Shown: positions 17,769-27,657, counted from the first letter of the stretch. The stretch: DNA of 64,000 bases from 21-14-0-10-32-9 sp964501945 (GCA_964501945.1 CAZCTY010000002.1:3973-67972); one strand, 5' to 3'. Program-made: numbers and translations. Notes: a model not told the origin generated them from the letters alone.

Positions 17769-20276
17769 TTATTTTTTAGATAAAAACTTATCAATATCAG
17801 ATTTAAATCTTTGCAAAGTTTTAATTAAGTGCTCAGGCTGAGTTTTTAAAATATTAGCAGCTTCTTGAACAACATCACCTTCAAATACATCAGTACTTGT
17901 TAGAGCAAAACTCTCTAATTTTTTCTTTTTAGCCCTCTTCCACATATTAAATAATTCTTTTGCCCTTGCAGGAATTTGATTTTCACCACACTCTAAAATC
18001 TCACAAGCTTTTTTAATAACTTCTCTCTCTTTTTTAAAGTAATTATCCGCAGCAAGACCTGCAATGAATTCTAACCTGATAATACCATCTTGAATCTTAG
18101 ATGATTTAATAATTTTAATGCGACCAACATCCCCAGTTACATCTAAATGAGTACCGCCACACGCCTCAACATCAAATTCATGAATATTCACAATTCTAAG
18201 CTCTCTGCCTGGCACAGCCCCGCCTTGATAAATCCTAACACCAAACAAAGACTCAGCAACATTTCGCTTCATAAAAGATTTGTAAACGGGACGATTTTGA
18301 GAGACAATTTCATTTGCTAATGATTCAATTTTTTTCAATAAAGCACCAGAGAGCTGAGCGTAATGAGTTATATCAAGCCTGCTCTTCTCAACGGTTTTAG
18401 ACGCGCCAGCTTGCCAAACGTGATCTCCTAAAACTCTACGAGCACAACCAGTTAATATGTGAGTTGCGGTGTGATGCTGAGCTAATTGAATACGCTTATC
18501 AATATCAATTTCCCCTTTAACAGTGTCACCTTCAGAGAAATTAACTTCTTTTAATTCATGCAAAATCACACCGCCCTGCTTTTTAACATCAACAACACTT
18601 ATACCATTAATAGTACCCGAGTCATTTATCTGCCCACCACTAGTCGGATAAAAAGCAGATTTGTTTAAAATAACAAAGTAAGAATCATCCCCTTTAATTA
18701 TTTTTAAAACATTAGCATCAAAGCTAACCAAGTCATAATGTTCAAAGTATAGCGCAGTAGTTGTTGGAACATTTTTTAAATCAAACTTTTCATCCAACGA
18801 AGTGCTTTGCTCTTTTAATTCATGCCTTTTGGCAACAAGAGAATAAAAGTTAGATGGAATTTCTAAAGACCTGCCAATTTTAGCCGCCTCTTCTTTTATT
18901 ATCTCCGGGGCGACTCCGTTACTATCATAAACTTCAACTAGTTTTTCAACAGAGATGTCTGATTTGACAAGTTTTTGAACAAGCTTTTTATTACGCTCAA
19001 TGCTCTCTTCATACTTTAATTTTTCAACACTAATAATATTTTTAACATGATTTAAATTATCAGATAACTCAGGAAATAAAGGCTTTAGATAATCAGCGTG
19101 CCAAGCACAAACCTCACCTAAATCTAAATCCCAACCTTGCTCATCAATAAACCTTAAAGCCCGCCTTAAAATCATCCTAAGATTATAACCACCTTTAACA
19201 TTAGATGGAAGCGCACCATCACTAATTGCAACAAGCAAGCTCCTAGAATGCTCAGCAACAGAATACAAAGCCCTTAGAGGCAACAATTTTTCTTTTAATT
19301 CCCTAACAGATAAATCAAGCTTTTTTGCAACAAACTCCCACGAAGAATTAATATCATCAGTTTCATCAAGATTTAAAAGAGAACCATAAGGAACAAATTT
19401 TCTCAAAAAATCCTCATCTTTAACAACACCAGTTTTCTTAACAAGCTTATCTATAACATCTGGGAAAACCGCGTCATAAATCGTGCTTGAACCCTGAGAG
19501 AACCAAGCAACACGCTCATGACCCATACCCATATCAAGAACTTTAAGATTTAAATTCTTAGAACCTTGAGGTGTTTGCTCAAACAACATGTAAACCTGAT
19601 TTGCAAGCTCTGAGCCCTTACAAAAAAATTCTAAACAAGAACCAAAATTACCACCACCAGCCCAAGCATCTTCATGAATAGTAACCTCATCTTCAGGCAA
19701 GCCTAAAATTAATAAAAACCAATCAAGCAAGTCTTTAAAATATTTGTCCTGTTGCCACTCTTTATCAGAATTAAATGCATGTTGACCAATCATGACAAAG
19801 CCAGTGTGATGCGACATAGTAACGCCTACGTTATCAACATCATTAAAACGAAGAGAAAACTGAGGCACAACTAAAGGATTAGCAGGAGGATCAACCTCTC
19901 CATTAACCACGTATGGCTGAAAGTTATAAATACTTGCCTGAACAAAGTCAGTATCATCACGCCACCTTGCAACAACAGAATAACGAGGAATAGACTCATA
20001 CCCCCTAGATTCCATGAATTTAGAGAATTCTTTCCAAGTTTCAATGTATGATAGTTTCTTTTTTACATTACCCCCCTCAAAGAAACGAAAACCACCACTA
20101 CAAGAAGGCTCACCACAAACAAACCTATTTAGATTTTTAGTCCAAAAAAAAGTCCCACAACTACACTGCTTTCTATGAAAACCCTCAGATTTTAATTTTG
20201 ATATAGGAAAATATTTTTCAGGATTTTTATTAACTTCTAACTTAAAATCTTTTTTTATTTGCTTATCCGGGAGCAC
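17769..20276 (-). CDS. alaS: alanyl-tRNA synthetase, archaeal type
   Basis: Charges tRNA-Ala. The N-terminus carries the archaeal zinc ribbon (CSCG...CGEPSC), followed by the class II catalytic core (motif region ARWRDDTDFVQASIYNFQP). The editing domain has HTATH and CGGTH metal ligands. The GTG start at 20276 is supported by GGTGGT eight bases upstream. At 835 residues it is shorter than most archaeal AlaRS (~900): the chain stops shortly after TQPEHLIKTLQRF, so the globular C-Ala domain seems absent. That last point is inferred from length and pattern. Confidence 0.94.
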   Translation of the reverse strand: MLPDKQIKKDFKLEVNKNPEKYFPISKLKSEGFHRKQCSCGTFFWTKNLNRFVCGEPSCSGGFRFFEGGNVKKKLSYIETWKEFSKFMESRGYESIPRYSVVARWRDDTDFVQASIYNFQPYVVNGEVDPPANPLVVPQFSLRFNDVDNVGVTMSHHTGFVMIGQHAFNSDKEWQQDKYFKDLLDWFLLILGLPEDEVTIHEDAWAGGGNFGSCLEFFCKGSELANQVYMLFEQTPQGSKNLNLKVLDMGMGHERVAWFSQGSSTIYDAVFPDVIDKLVKKTGVVKDEDFLRKFVPYGSLLNLDETDDINSSWEFVAKKLDLSVRELKEKLLPLRALYSVAEHSRSLLVAISDGALPSNVKGGYNLRMILRRALRFIDEQGWDLDLGEVCAWHADYLKPLFPELSDNLNHVKNIISVEKLKYEESIERNKKLVQKLVKSDISVEKLVEVYDSNGVAPEIIKEEAAKIGRSLEIPSNFYSLVAKRHELKEQSTSLDEKFDLKNVPTTTALYFEHYDLVSFDANVLKIIKGDDSYFVILNKSAFYPTSGGQINDSGTINGISVVDVKKQGGVILHELKEVNFSEGDTVKGEIDIDKRIQLAQHHTATHILTGCARRVLGDHVWQAGASKTVEKSRLDITHYAQLSGALLKKIESLANEIVSQNRPVYKSFMKRNVAESLFGVRIYQGGAVPGRELRIVNIHEFDVEACGGTHLDVTGDVGRIKIIKSSKIQDGIIRLEFIAGLAADNYFKKEREVIKKACEILECGENQIPARAKELFNMWKRAKKKKLESFALTSTDVFEGDVVQEAANILKTQPEHLIKTLQRFKSDIDKFLSKK

Positions 20277-20450
20277 TTACAACCACCTATTATAATAAAA
20301 AAAATGTTTTCTTTTTTATATGTTACTAAAAATTAAGAATAAAACACAGATAAACAACAAAACAAAAATTATAACAGAAAAATAAAAAATAAAAAATAAA
20401 CAATGCTAAAAAAATTAGTTTTTATTAAATAGTAGCTACAAAAGTAAATT

Positions 20451-20460
20451 TTAAATAATA
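20451..20460 (+). promoter_or_regulatory. TATA box of the M23 peptidase gene
   Basis: TTAAATAATA is centred ~27 bp before the ATG at 20483 with no ribosome-binding motif between, consistent with a leaderless transcript. The rest of the 206-bp gap to alaS is A-rich and shows nothing else. Confidence 0.4.
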
Positions 20461-20482
20461 AAGCAAACTATGAACTTATAAA

Positions 20483-21256
20483 ATGCGCGGTGTATTTAAA
20501 AAAATATTATTGATTGGTGCAATTACAGGGTCTATGCTTTTACCTAAAAACGAGTACCAAATACAAGATAGTAATAAAAATCTAGAAAACACAATAACAG
20601 CAGAAATTAAAAGAAATGAACTAGTAATAGATGCGAGTAGAAAGAATGTAGGCGTAGATTTTTACACATTTTTTAGATACGTATACACAGATAAAGATTC
20701 AAGAACTTGCCCTGATAGCTACAGAGAATTAGAACCTAAAACGAAGCAAGATATAAAATTAGGACGCGCCCTTAAAGATTCATTACAAATTATATATGAA
20801 TCAATGATACCAAATCATAAAAAAGAAGATAACTGGGGGCCGATGTTAAAGAGCGAGATGAGAATCCCTAATGGAACATATACGCCTTGGCACCAAGCAT
20901 TAGACATATTCTCAAAGAACGGAACAAAAGTAATAGCACCTTTCTCAGGACTTGTAATTTCCTCAGGAGATATGTGGCGAGGAGAATATAATAACAATAA
21001 AATTACAAATTGGAACGGAAAAGGACTTACCATTAGAGGAGGAAACGGAGTTATAATATACAATCCCGAAGAGAGAGGATACATGTTAATAACGCACTTA
21101 GATGAAAACATAAAAGTTCAAGCAGGAGATTTTATAAGCAAAGGAAGCACCATTGGACGCATAGGCCCGACAGGAACTGCAAGTAGATTAGGACATGATA
21201 ACCACATACACGTCGCATATAAATTACCTACAGAAGATAACTTATTAAAGCCATAA
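20483..21256 (+). CDS. secreted M23 (LytM-like) metallopeptidase
   Basis: A 257-residue protein with a short hydrophobic export signal (residues 5-21) and a C-terminal M23 domain. The zinc ligands are visible: His137 and Asp141 in WHQALDIF, and His243 of the NHIH motif at 240-243; His205 in ITHLDE is the usual extra active-site His. KVQAGDFISKGSTIGRIGPTG is the typical lysostaphin-type core. Family members cut peptide crosslinks of bacterial peptidoglycan. Archaea lack this polymer, so the target may be a foreign cell wall or another surface peptide. The N-terminal ~120 residues are not recognised. It stands alone, divergent from alaS. Confidence 0.85.
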   Translation: MRGVFKKILLIGAITGSMLLPKNEYQIQDSNKNLENTITAEIKRNELVIDASRKNVGVDFYTFFRYVYTDKDSRTCPDSYRELEPKTKQDIKLGRALKDSLQIIYESMIPNHKKEDNWGPMLKSEMRIPNGTYTPWHQALDIFSKNGTKVIAPFSGLVISSGDMWRGEYNNNKITNWNGKGLTIRGGNGVIIYNPEERGYMLITHLDENIKVQAGDFISKGSTIGRIGPTGTASRLGHDNHIHVAYKLPTEDNLLKP

Positions 21257-21275
21257 ATTTTGAATACAGATTCTA

Positions 21276-23450
21276 TTAAGATGCATATTTTTTAACAATG
21301 CTTAAGATATCTTCTCCGTACTTAGAAACTTTTTGCTCGCCAAGACCCTTAATACTTAAAAGCTCACTATTAGATAAAGGAACAAACTCAGATATTGCAT
21401 AAATTGCAGAATCATGAATAATAGTAAATGGAGGCAGAGAATTTTTTTTAGCCAAATCCCGACGCCAATTTTTTAATTCTTCAATTAATAATAATTTTGA
21501 TTTAGAATCTATACGCGACTCATCAACCGTTTTATTTTCGCTATCAACCAATAAATCTTTTTTACCATTACTTGAAAACATAAATGAAGCGCTACGCTTT
21601 TTAACATAGCCTTTCTCAGCGAGCCGCCTCATATCAGCAGAAATAAAATAAGTAGGATTCCTGCCAGAATAAGTCATGACTAATTTATCCATCGCGCGAC
21701 TAACAGCGACATAAAACAAGCGACGCTCCTCCTCTTCTTTATCATAATCTTGAATCTTTATCAATTCAGTTACAGGATGCTCGCTAGTCTTGCATGGAAA
21801 ATTCATAGAATTACAACCAGTAACAAAAACAAGCTTTGCCTCAAGGCCTTTAATCGCGTGAACAGTTGCAAGAGTAACCTCGCCACGCTTTGCCTCAACT
21901 TTTTTAATCCTATCCTCAGTTTTAACAACGTGAGGAATATCGTTTTGCTTGAGTAAATTAGAAAATTCGTTTAACGCTTTATTAGTCCTTGCAAGAACAA
22001 ATATATCATCCCTTAAAACATCAGTTCCAAGAATTGATTGAAGAACAAATAAACGCTCCTCTTGCTCAGATTTAAATTTTAAAAGTTTTAAAAAACCCTC
22101 ATCTTGATTTACAGGCTCCAAATCAGGCATGTTAAGCTTTTTTATAGCCAAATTCATAAAGTCAACAATTAATTTTTTAGAACGATAATTCTTAGTTAAA
22201 AAAATAACCTCACAACTAGGATGTTGCTGCTCAAATTCCATTATAAATTTTATATCAGAACCTCTCCAACCAAAAATAGATTGACGAGGATCACCAACAC
22301 AAAACAAGTTTTTAACATCTAAAACATTAACTAAATCAATCTGAGAAGAATTAACATCTTGATATTCATCAATTAGAATATGATCAAATTCAGGAACCAT
22401 AGAAGGATTATTTTTGAAAAATTTTAAAGCATCAAGCAATTGATCAGAAAAATCACGAAGACCACGCTCTTGCATGTATTCTTCAAGCGCCAAGCAAGTC
22501 TTATAAACAAGCCTCGCCCCACGCATAAAACTAGGACTCGCATCCTTAGTAAAATCTTCAAGACCACCTTGAGCCTTGAATGTATCAAGAACTAAAAAAC
22601 AATCATTCATAAAAATAGCTGCGAGTTGCTCATCAGTTTTACCACGCCTCTGAGAGTGAGAAAAATAAGTATCAATAGCATCCCTCAAATCCAAACCTTG
22701 CTCTTCAAGCGCCCTTTTAATACCAATTATTTTATCCTTATAACGCATAACTCTAACAGGGCGATCATAAATTTCATCATTGTGAATACGCAAAGTCTTC
22801 TCACAAAAAGAATTAAAAGTCTCAACGCGAGCATTAAAAATACCTGCTTGCTCTAAACGATTAATCATTTCCTTTCTAGCCTTACGAGTAAAAGTAATAG
22901 CCAATATCTTAGACGGATTTACACCTTTATACCTAATTAAAAACTCCGCCCTCTTAGTTAAAACACGCGTCTTACCAGAACCCGCGCCAGCAACACATAC
23001 AACTTTATTTGCAGGAGTTACAACAGCTTTTTTTTGCTCATCATTCAACCCAGTTAAAAAGAAATCAAAATTTTTAAAAAGCTCTTTTTCATCAAGAGAA
23101 ATACTCGTTTCCTGATTGAATTTGAACCCAAGCTTACGCTTAAAAAAAGAAGGTTTTTTTAATTCATCAAAACCTTTCCTTGAAAGTCTTAAAACCTTCG
23201 CATATTTATTTATAGTGCTAAAAGATTCTTGCTCAATAAAACCATTCCTAATTAAAGAATCAATAACCGCGTTAAGCTCGTCTTTAGAGTATGCAAGCTC
23301 GCCAAAACAATTAAGTTCGTGAAGCTTATTACGCTCAATTGAAGGATTGTTAATATCACCTAATAACATATCTGATAAAAGATTTTTACCAACATTGAAA
23401 GGAACTTCTGTTAAAGCTTTTAAAACAACCAAATAATCTTTCTCATCCAT
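21276..23450 (-). CDS. SF1A (UvrD/Rep) helicase with N-terminal RQC and C-terminal HRDC domains
   Basis: The core is a UvrD/Rep/PcrA-type 3'-5' helicase: Walker A AGAGSGKT (154-161), DEYQD, GDPRQSIFGWRGSD, KNYRS and VAVSRAMDKL motifs all occur in order. Residues ~5-97 match the RecQ C-terminal winged helix (VPFNVGKNLLSDMLLG, DELNAVIDSLIRNGFIEQ, LRLSRKGFDEL). The last ~75 residues form an HRDC domain ending in LLSIKGLGEQKVSKYGEDIL. RQC and HRDC usually flank RecQ (SF2) helicases, so this is a swapped architecture. HRDC-bearing UvrD2 proteins exist in mycobacteria. Likely role: DNA repair or recombination intermediates. Confidence 0.9.
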   Translation of the reverse strand: MDEKDYLVVLKALTEVPFNVGKNLLSDMLLGDINNPSIERNKLHELNCFGELAYSKDELNAVIDSLIRNGFIEQESFSTINKYAKVLRLSRKGFDELKKPSFFKRKLGFKFNQETSISLDEKELFKNFDFFLTGLNDEQKKAVVTPANKVVCVAGAGSGKTRVLTKRAEFLIRYKGVNPSKILAITFTRKARKEMINRLEQAGIFNARVETFNSFCEKTLRIHNDEIYDRPVRVMRYKDKIIGIKRALEEQGLDLRDAIDTYFSHSQRRGKTDEQLAAIFMNDCFLVLDTFKAQGGLEDFTKDASPSFMRGARLVYKTCLALEEYMQERGLRDFSDQLLDALKFFKNNPSMVPEFDHILIDEYQDVNSSQIDLVNVLDVKNLFCVGDPRQSIFGWRGSDIKFIMEFEQQHPSCEVIFLTKNYRSKKLIVDFMNLAIKKLNMPDLEPVNQDEGFLKLLKFKSEQEERLFVLQSILGTDVLRDDIFVLARTNKALNEFSNLLKQNDIPHVVKTEDRIKKVEAKRGEVTLATVHAIKGLEAKLVFVTGCNSMNFPCKTSEHPVTELIKIQDYDKEEEERRLFYVAVSRAMDKLVMTYSGRNPTYFISADMRRLAEKGYVKKRSASFMFSSNGKKDLLVDSENKTVDESRIDSKSKLLLIEELKNWRRDLAKKNSLPPFTIIHDSAIYAISEFVPLSNSELLSIKGLGEQKVSKYGEDILSIVKKYAS

Positions 23451-23612
23451 AAAAAAAACCTTTCATCACAGTAAAAAAAACTTAAATAAAAAAATTTCTA
23501 AAACACAAATTAATAACACTTAAGTTTTTATTATATACGAAAAATAAAAAATATTTATAAGCGTTACCAATAAATGACCAGTGAAAAAAAATAAGAAAAA
23601 AAAGTTTTAAAA

Positions 23613-26600
23613 TTAAGAGCACCCAGTAGTATTACCACAATCCTCACAGACAGCGCAACTACCACTTCTCTTTAATTTCATCGAGCCACAACTAGTACAC
23701 TGCTCGCCTGTATACCCTTTAGATTTAGCTTCATAAACATCAGCCTCTTTACCAGATATACGAAGCTGTTTTTCTTTAGGCCCTTCTTTTTCAGGCTCTT
23801 CCTTAGTATCAGATGCTTCCATTGTTTTTACATGAACAAAGTCCTTACGCCCAAGGTACTCATACCCAAGAGTCCTAAATACATAGTCAAGAATCGAAGT
23901 GGCATTTTTAATTACAGGATGCCCAATAACCATACCTGCGGGCTCAAACCTTGTAAATGTGAATGAGTCCACAAATTCTTCTAAAGGCACACCATATTGC
24001 AAGCCCTTAGATATAGCCACAGCGAAACAATTCAACAAAGCACCATAAGAGGCACCTTCTTTGTATGTGTCAAGGAAAATCTCCCCCAACGAACCATCCT
24101 CATACTCGCCAGTTCTAAGGAAAACCTTTTGACCGCCAACATTTGCCTCTTGAACAAAACCCTTACGCTTTGCAGGCATCTTCTTTTGGCTCATCTTATA
24201 GACAACTTTTTCATGGATTTTTTTAGCATCCACAGATTCATCAACGTCATCAACTTGCTTTAACATTAAAAGCTCAGCATCTTCTTGAGAAGTAGAACTC
24301 AAAGGCTGACTAAGCTTACAACCATCCCTATACAAAGCGACAGCTTTAACCATTAACTTCCATGCATCTTTATGAGCTTTAGCAACATCACTAATGCTCG
24401 CAGTTTTATCCATGTTAATAGTTTTACTAATAGCTCCTGAGATATAAGGTTGAACTGCAGCCATCATCTGAATGTGCCCAGAGTAATCAATTAAACGAGT
24501 ACCAAGCTTGCCACATTTATTAGCACAATCAAAAACAAATACGTGCTCTTCTTTTAAGCCAGGCGCTCCCTCAACAGTCATAGTACCACAAACATATTCC
24601 TCAGCTTTTTCAATATCCCTTTTAGAAAAACCAAGCGCCTCTAAAACATTAAGATCAGGCTTTCCTATTTGCTCCTCAGTAAAACCTAGCTCTTTTAAAA
24701 CATCATCACCAAGAGTCCACTTAGTAAATGCATATTTTAATTCAAACACAGTTTTTAACTGAGACTCAACTTTTTGAATAGCAACATCAGTAAAACCTTT
24801 TTCTTTTAAATCCTCATGATTAATACCAGGTGCGTCTTTTAAAGTACCCGCGCCAACACAGTATTTGACAATCTTATCAATTTCCTCATTAGAATAACCT
24901 AAAACTTCTAAAGCACTAGGAACAGACTGATTTACAATCTTAAAGTAACCGCCACCAGCGAGCTTTTTGAATTTGACTAAAGCAAAATCAGGCTCAACAC
25001 CAGTAGTATCACAATCCATAACTAAACCAATAGTACCAGTCGGAGCAATAACAGTTACTTGAGCATTCCTAAAACCATACTCCTCACCCCAAGATAAAGC
25101 ATCATCCCACGCAGAACGAGCATGACGCACCATGTACTCAGGACAATTATCAACACCCAAACCAACAGGCTTAATCGTCAAACCCTCATACTCAGACGGC
25201 TTAGCATTATGAGCTGCGCGCCTATGATTCCTAATTACTTTAAGCATATCTTCTTTATTTTCATCAAATCTCTCAAAAGGACCTTTAGCTCGAGCCAACT
25301 CAGCAGAAGTAGTATAACTTTGACCACCCATAATAGCAGTAATTGAAGCAGCAAAGCTCCTACCTTGAGGACTATCATACGGAAGACCCATCCTCATAAG
25401 TAAAGCGCCAATATTAGCATAACCTAAACCAAGCGTCCTATACAAATAACTGTTTTTAGCAATTTCTTTACTTGGAAATTGAGCCATTAAAACAGAAATT
25501 TCAAGAACCGTAGTCCAAAGACGAACACCATGCTTGAATTTATCAACATCAAACATTTTAGTGCCATTATCAAAGAACTTAACTAAATTAAAACTAGCCA
25601 AATTACAAGCAGTATCATCTAAAAACATATACTCCGAGCAAGGATTACTAGCATTAATCCTACCATCATTTGGACAAGTATGCCATTCATTAATTGTGTC
25701 ATCAAATTGAACACCAGGATCCGCACTCATCCAAGATGAGTAATTAATTTTATCCCAAAGCTCAGATGCTTTTAGAGTTTTATGAACTTTACCGTCAGTC
25801 CTTCTAGTTAAGTGCCAATCTTCTTCTTTGTGAAGAGTTTCAAAGAACTTATTTGGAATCCTAACAGAGTTATTACTATTTTGACCTGCAACAGTTAGAT
25901 AAGCTTCAGATTCATAATTAGAATCCATAACAACGAAATCAATTTCTTTTTTACCCTGCCTGACAAGCATTAATGCTCGCTGAACATAGTTAATAGGAAC
26001 TTCATCATCAAGAGCTTTTTTTACAGCTTTCCTCAACGCAATATTTTCTTTTAAGTTAACAGATTTTTTCTCATGAGCAATCCTCATTATGTTATTTAAG
26101 TGCTTGCTTGATGTAATGCTACCTTGAACAAGAGATGCAACTTTTTGCTCCTCCCTCATCTTCCACTCAATAAAATCTTCAATTTCAGGATGATCAAGAT
26201 CTAAACAAACCATTTTAGCAGCGCGCCTAGTAGTACCACCAGATTTTATCGCGCCAGCCGCCCTATCAAAAACAGTTAGAAAAGACATCAACCCAGAAGA
26301 TTTTCCACCACCAGATAAGTGCTCACCACGACCCCTAATAGATGAGAAATTAGTACCAGTACCCGAACCATACTTAAATAAACGAACTTCTCTTGTAATC
26401 AAATCAAATAACCCACCTTCATTAACTAAATCATCCCTAATAGATTGAATGAAACAAGCATGAGGCTGAGGCCTACTATAAGCATCCTGAGATTGTTTTA
26501 CCTCTCCTGAATCAGGCTCAACATAGTAATGACCTTGAGATTCACCTTTAATACCATATGCAGTAAATAAACCAGTGTTAAACCACTGAGGACTATTAGG

Positions 26601-27080
26601 AGCACACATCTGATTTAAAATCATAAAAGCAAGTTCATCATAAAAAGTAGCAGCATCCTCCTCTGATTTAAAGTAGCCGTAACGAACACCCCAATCAGTC
26701 CAACAACCAGCTAATCTATGAGCGACTTGCTTAACGCTCCTCTCAGAACCAAATACTATATTACCTTCTTTATCAACAGCAACATCTCCATTTTCATCAA
26801 GCTGAGGAACACCTTTTTTTCTAAGATACTTTTGAGCAAGAATATCAGTTGCCATCTGACTCCAAGAAGACGGAACTTCAATTTTTTTTATTTCATAAAC
26901 AACAGAACCATCACTGTTTCTAATAACAGAATCCCTATAAGTATATTCAAACATTTCATAAACAGACTTCCCTGGCTTTGTAAAAAGCCTTTTAACACTA
27001 AGCCCTTTTTCATAATATTTAGCATTTGTTATCTTATCTACAAACTCATCACCCAACACATCATATTTTTTCTCACTCAT
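23613..27080 (-). CDS. nrdJ: class II (adenosylcobalamin-dependent) ribonucleotide reductase
   Basis: Makes deoxyribonucleotides with a B12 radical and works with or without oxygen. The 1155-residue chain has the active-site motif NPCSE, the substrate-site Cys of HACFIQS, the loop SGGTTRRAAKM, and APTGTIGLVMDCDTTG. A TSCPD-type domain follows (NVGGQKVFLRTGEYEDGSLGE to ATSILDYVFRTLGYEYLG), and the C-terminus ends with a Cys-rich zinc-like motif (CTSCGSMKLK...CAVCEDCG). Length and layout match large bacterial NrdJ proteins. It is 15 bp behind nrdR and surely cotranscribed. Bacterial ancestry is likely but needs a tree. Confidence 0.95.
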   Translation of the reverse strand: MSEKKYDVLGDEFVDKITNAKYYEKGLSVKRLFTKPGKSVYEMFEYTYRDSVIRNSDGSVVYEIKKIEVPSSWSQMATDILAQKYLRKKGVPQLDENGDVAVDKEGNIVFGSERSVKQVAHRLAGCWTDWGVRYGYFKSEEDAATFYDELAFMILNQMCAPNSPQWFNTGLFTAYGIKGESQGHYYVEPDSGEVKQSQDAYSRPQPHACFIQSIRDDLVNEGGLFDLITREVRLFKYGSGTGTNFSSIRGRGEHLSGGGKSSGLMSFLTVFDRAAGAIKSGGTTRRAAKMVCLDLDHPEIEDFIEWKMREEQKVASLVQGSITSSKHLNNIMRIAHEKKSVNLKENIALRKAVKKALDDEVPINYVQRALMLVRQGKKEIDFVVMDSNYESEAYLTVAGQNSNNSVRIPNKFFETLHKEEDWHLTRRTDGKVHKTLKASELWDKINYSSWMSADPGVQFDDTINEWHTCPNDGRINASNPCSEYMFLDDTACNLASFNLVKFFDNGTKMFDVDKFKHGVRLWTTVLEISVLMAQFPSKEIAKNSYLYRTLGLGYANIGALLMRMGLPYDSPQGRSFAASITAIMGGQSYTTSAELARAKGPFERFDENKEDMLKVIRNHRRAAHNAKPSEYEGLTIKPVGLGVDNCPEYMVRHARSAWDDALSWGEEYGFRNAQVTVIAPTGTIGLVMDCDTTGVEPDFALVKFKKLAGGGYFKIVNQSVPSALEVLGYSNEEIDKIVKYCVGAGTLKDAPGINHEDLKEKGFTDVAIQKVESQLKTVFELKYAFTKWTLGDDVLKELGFTEEQIGKPDLNVLEALGFSKRDIEKAEEYVCGTMTVEGAPGLKEEHVFVFDCANKCGKLGTRLIDYSGHIQMMAAVQPYISGAISKTINMDKTASISDVAKAHKDAWKLMVKAVALYRDGCKLSQPLSSTSQEDAELLMLKQVDDVDESVDAKKIHEKVVYKMSQKKMPAKRKGFVQEANVGGQKVFLRTGEYEDGSLGEIFLDTYKEGASYGALLNCFAVAISKGLQYGVPLEEFVDSFTFTRFEPAGMVIGHPVIKNATSILDYVFRTLGYEYLGRKDFVHVKTMEASDTKEEPEKEGPKEKQLRISGKEADVYEAKSKGYTGEQCTSCGSMKLKRSGSCAVCEDCGNTTGCS

Positions 27081-27095
27081 TCTTTATACACCCTC

Positions 27096-27548
27096 TCATT
27101 GTTTAGTTTCGAATTTTTCTAATTCTTTTTTAAAAGACTCTATGTCTTGAAAATCGTTATACACCGAAGCAAATCTTATATAAGATACCTGATCAAGTTT
27201 TTTTAATTGCCTCAAAATCATTTTACCAATGTTTTTAGTTTTTATCTCCCGCTCATCACTGCTACGCATCTTAGCTTCCACTTTTGAGACAATTTTTTCA
27301 ATATCTTCCTCAGATACAGGCCTTTTTTGACACGCGGTTTGAATTGATTTTATAACTTTTTGCCTATCAAAAATTTCGCGTGTACCATCCTTTTTTAAAA
27401 TCCTTATGTTCACCATCTCAATTTGCTCATACGTGGTAAATCTTCGCTCACACTTTAAACACTGACGCCTCCTTCTTGTAATATCTTCTTCAGTCTCCCT
27501 TGTCTCAAGGACTTTAGTTTCTGGAAAGCTACAATAAGGACATTTCAA
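27096..27548 (-). CDS. nrdR: transcriptional repressor NrdR
   Basis: ATP/dATP-sensing repressor of ribonucleotide reductase genes. From the TTG at 27548 the protein is 150 residues, the normal family length, and starts KCPYC; GAGGTGG lies upstream at correct spacing, whereas the farther in-frame codons would add an unmatched hydrophobic tail. The zinc ribbon uses C3, C6, C30 and C33 with the RRRRQCLKCERRFTTYE signature; the ATP-cone begins at VNIRILKKDGTREIFDRQKV. NrdR is a bacterial family found in only some archaea. Two box-like palindromes precede it. Confidence 0.93.
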   Translation of the reverse strand: MKCPYCSFPETKVLETRETEEDITRRRRQCLKCERRFTTYEQIEMVNIRILKKDGTREIFDRQKVIKSIQTACQKRPVSEEDIEKIVSKVEAKMRSSDEREIKTKNIGKMILRQLKKLDQVSYIRFASVYNDFQDIESFKKELEKFETKQ

Positions 27549-27589
27549 TATAAGACCACCTCGAATCACAAAAAATAAAAAAACAAAAT

Positions 27590-27605
27590 TCACTAAATAC
27601 AGGTA
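27590..27605. promoter_or_regulatory. candidate NrdR box 2 (weaker)
   Basis: TCACTAAATACAGGTA matches the bacterial NrdR consensus ACACWATATATWGTGT at 10 of 16 positions by my count, including the CACTA half site. Its centre is 31 bp from the centre of the stronger box, the spacing reported for tandem NrdR boxes (15 bp between them). Confidence 0.5.
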
Positions 27606-27620
27606 AAAACAACTCTAAAA

Positions 27621-27636
27621 ACACTACCCCTAGTGT
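27621..27636. promoter_or_regulatory. candidate NrdR box 1 (strong palindrome)
   Basis: ACACTACCCCTAGTGT is a palindrome whose outer arms ACACTA/TAGTGT match the NrdR consensus exactly; only the central TATA is replaced by CCCC. The inverted repeat extends to nine perfect base pairs per arm (27618-27626 and 27631-27639). It lies just downstream of the predicted transcription start of nrdR-nrdJ, so bound NrdR would block initiation. Confidence 0.75.
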
Positions 27637-27657
27637 TTTATCATGTTTCTTAGATTC

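Noticed and set aside
23575..23595. Plus-strand TATA-like AATATTTATAAG followed by ATG ACC AGT GAA and a stop
   Set aside because: Six codons only and located in the A-rich gap between the helicase and nrdJ; no support for a gene or small RNA.
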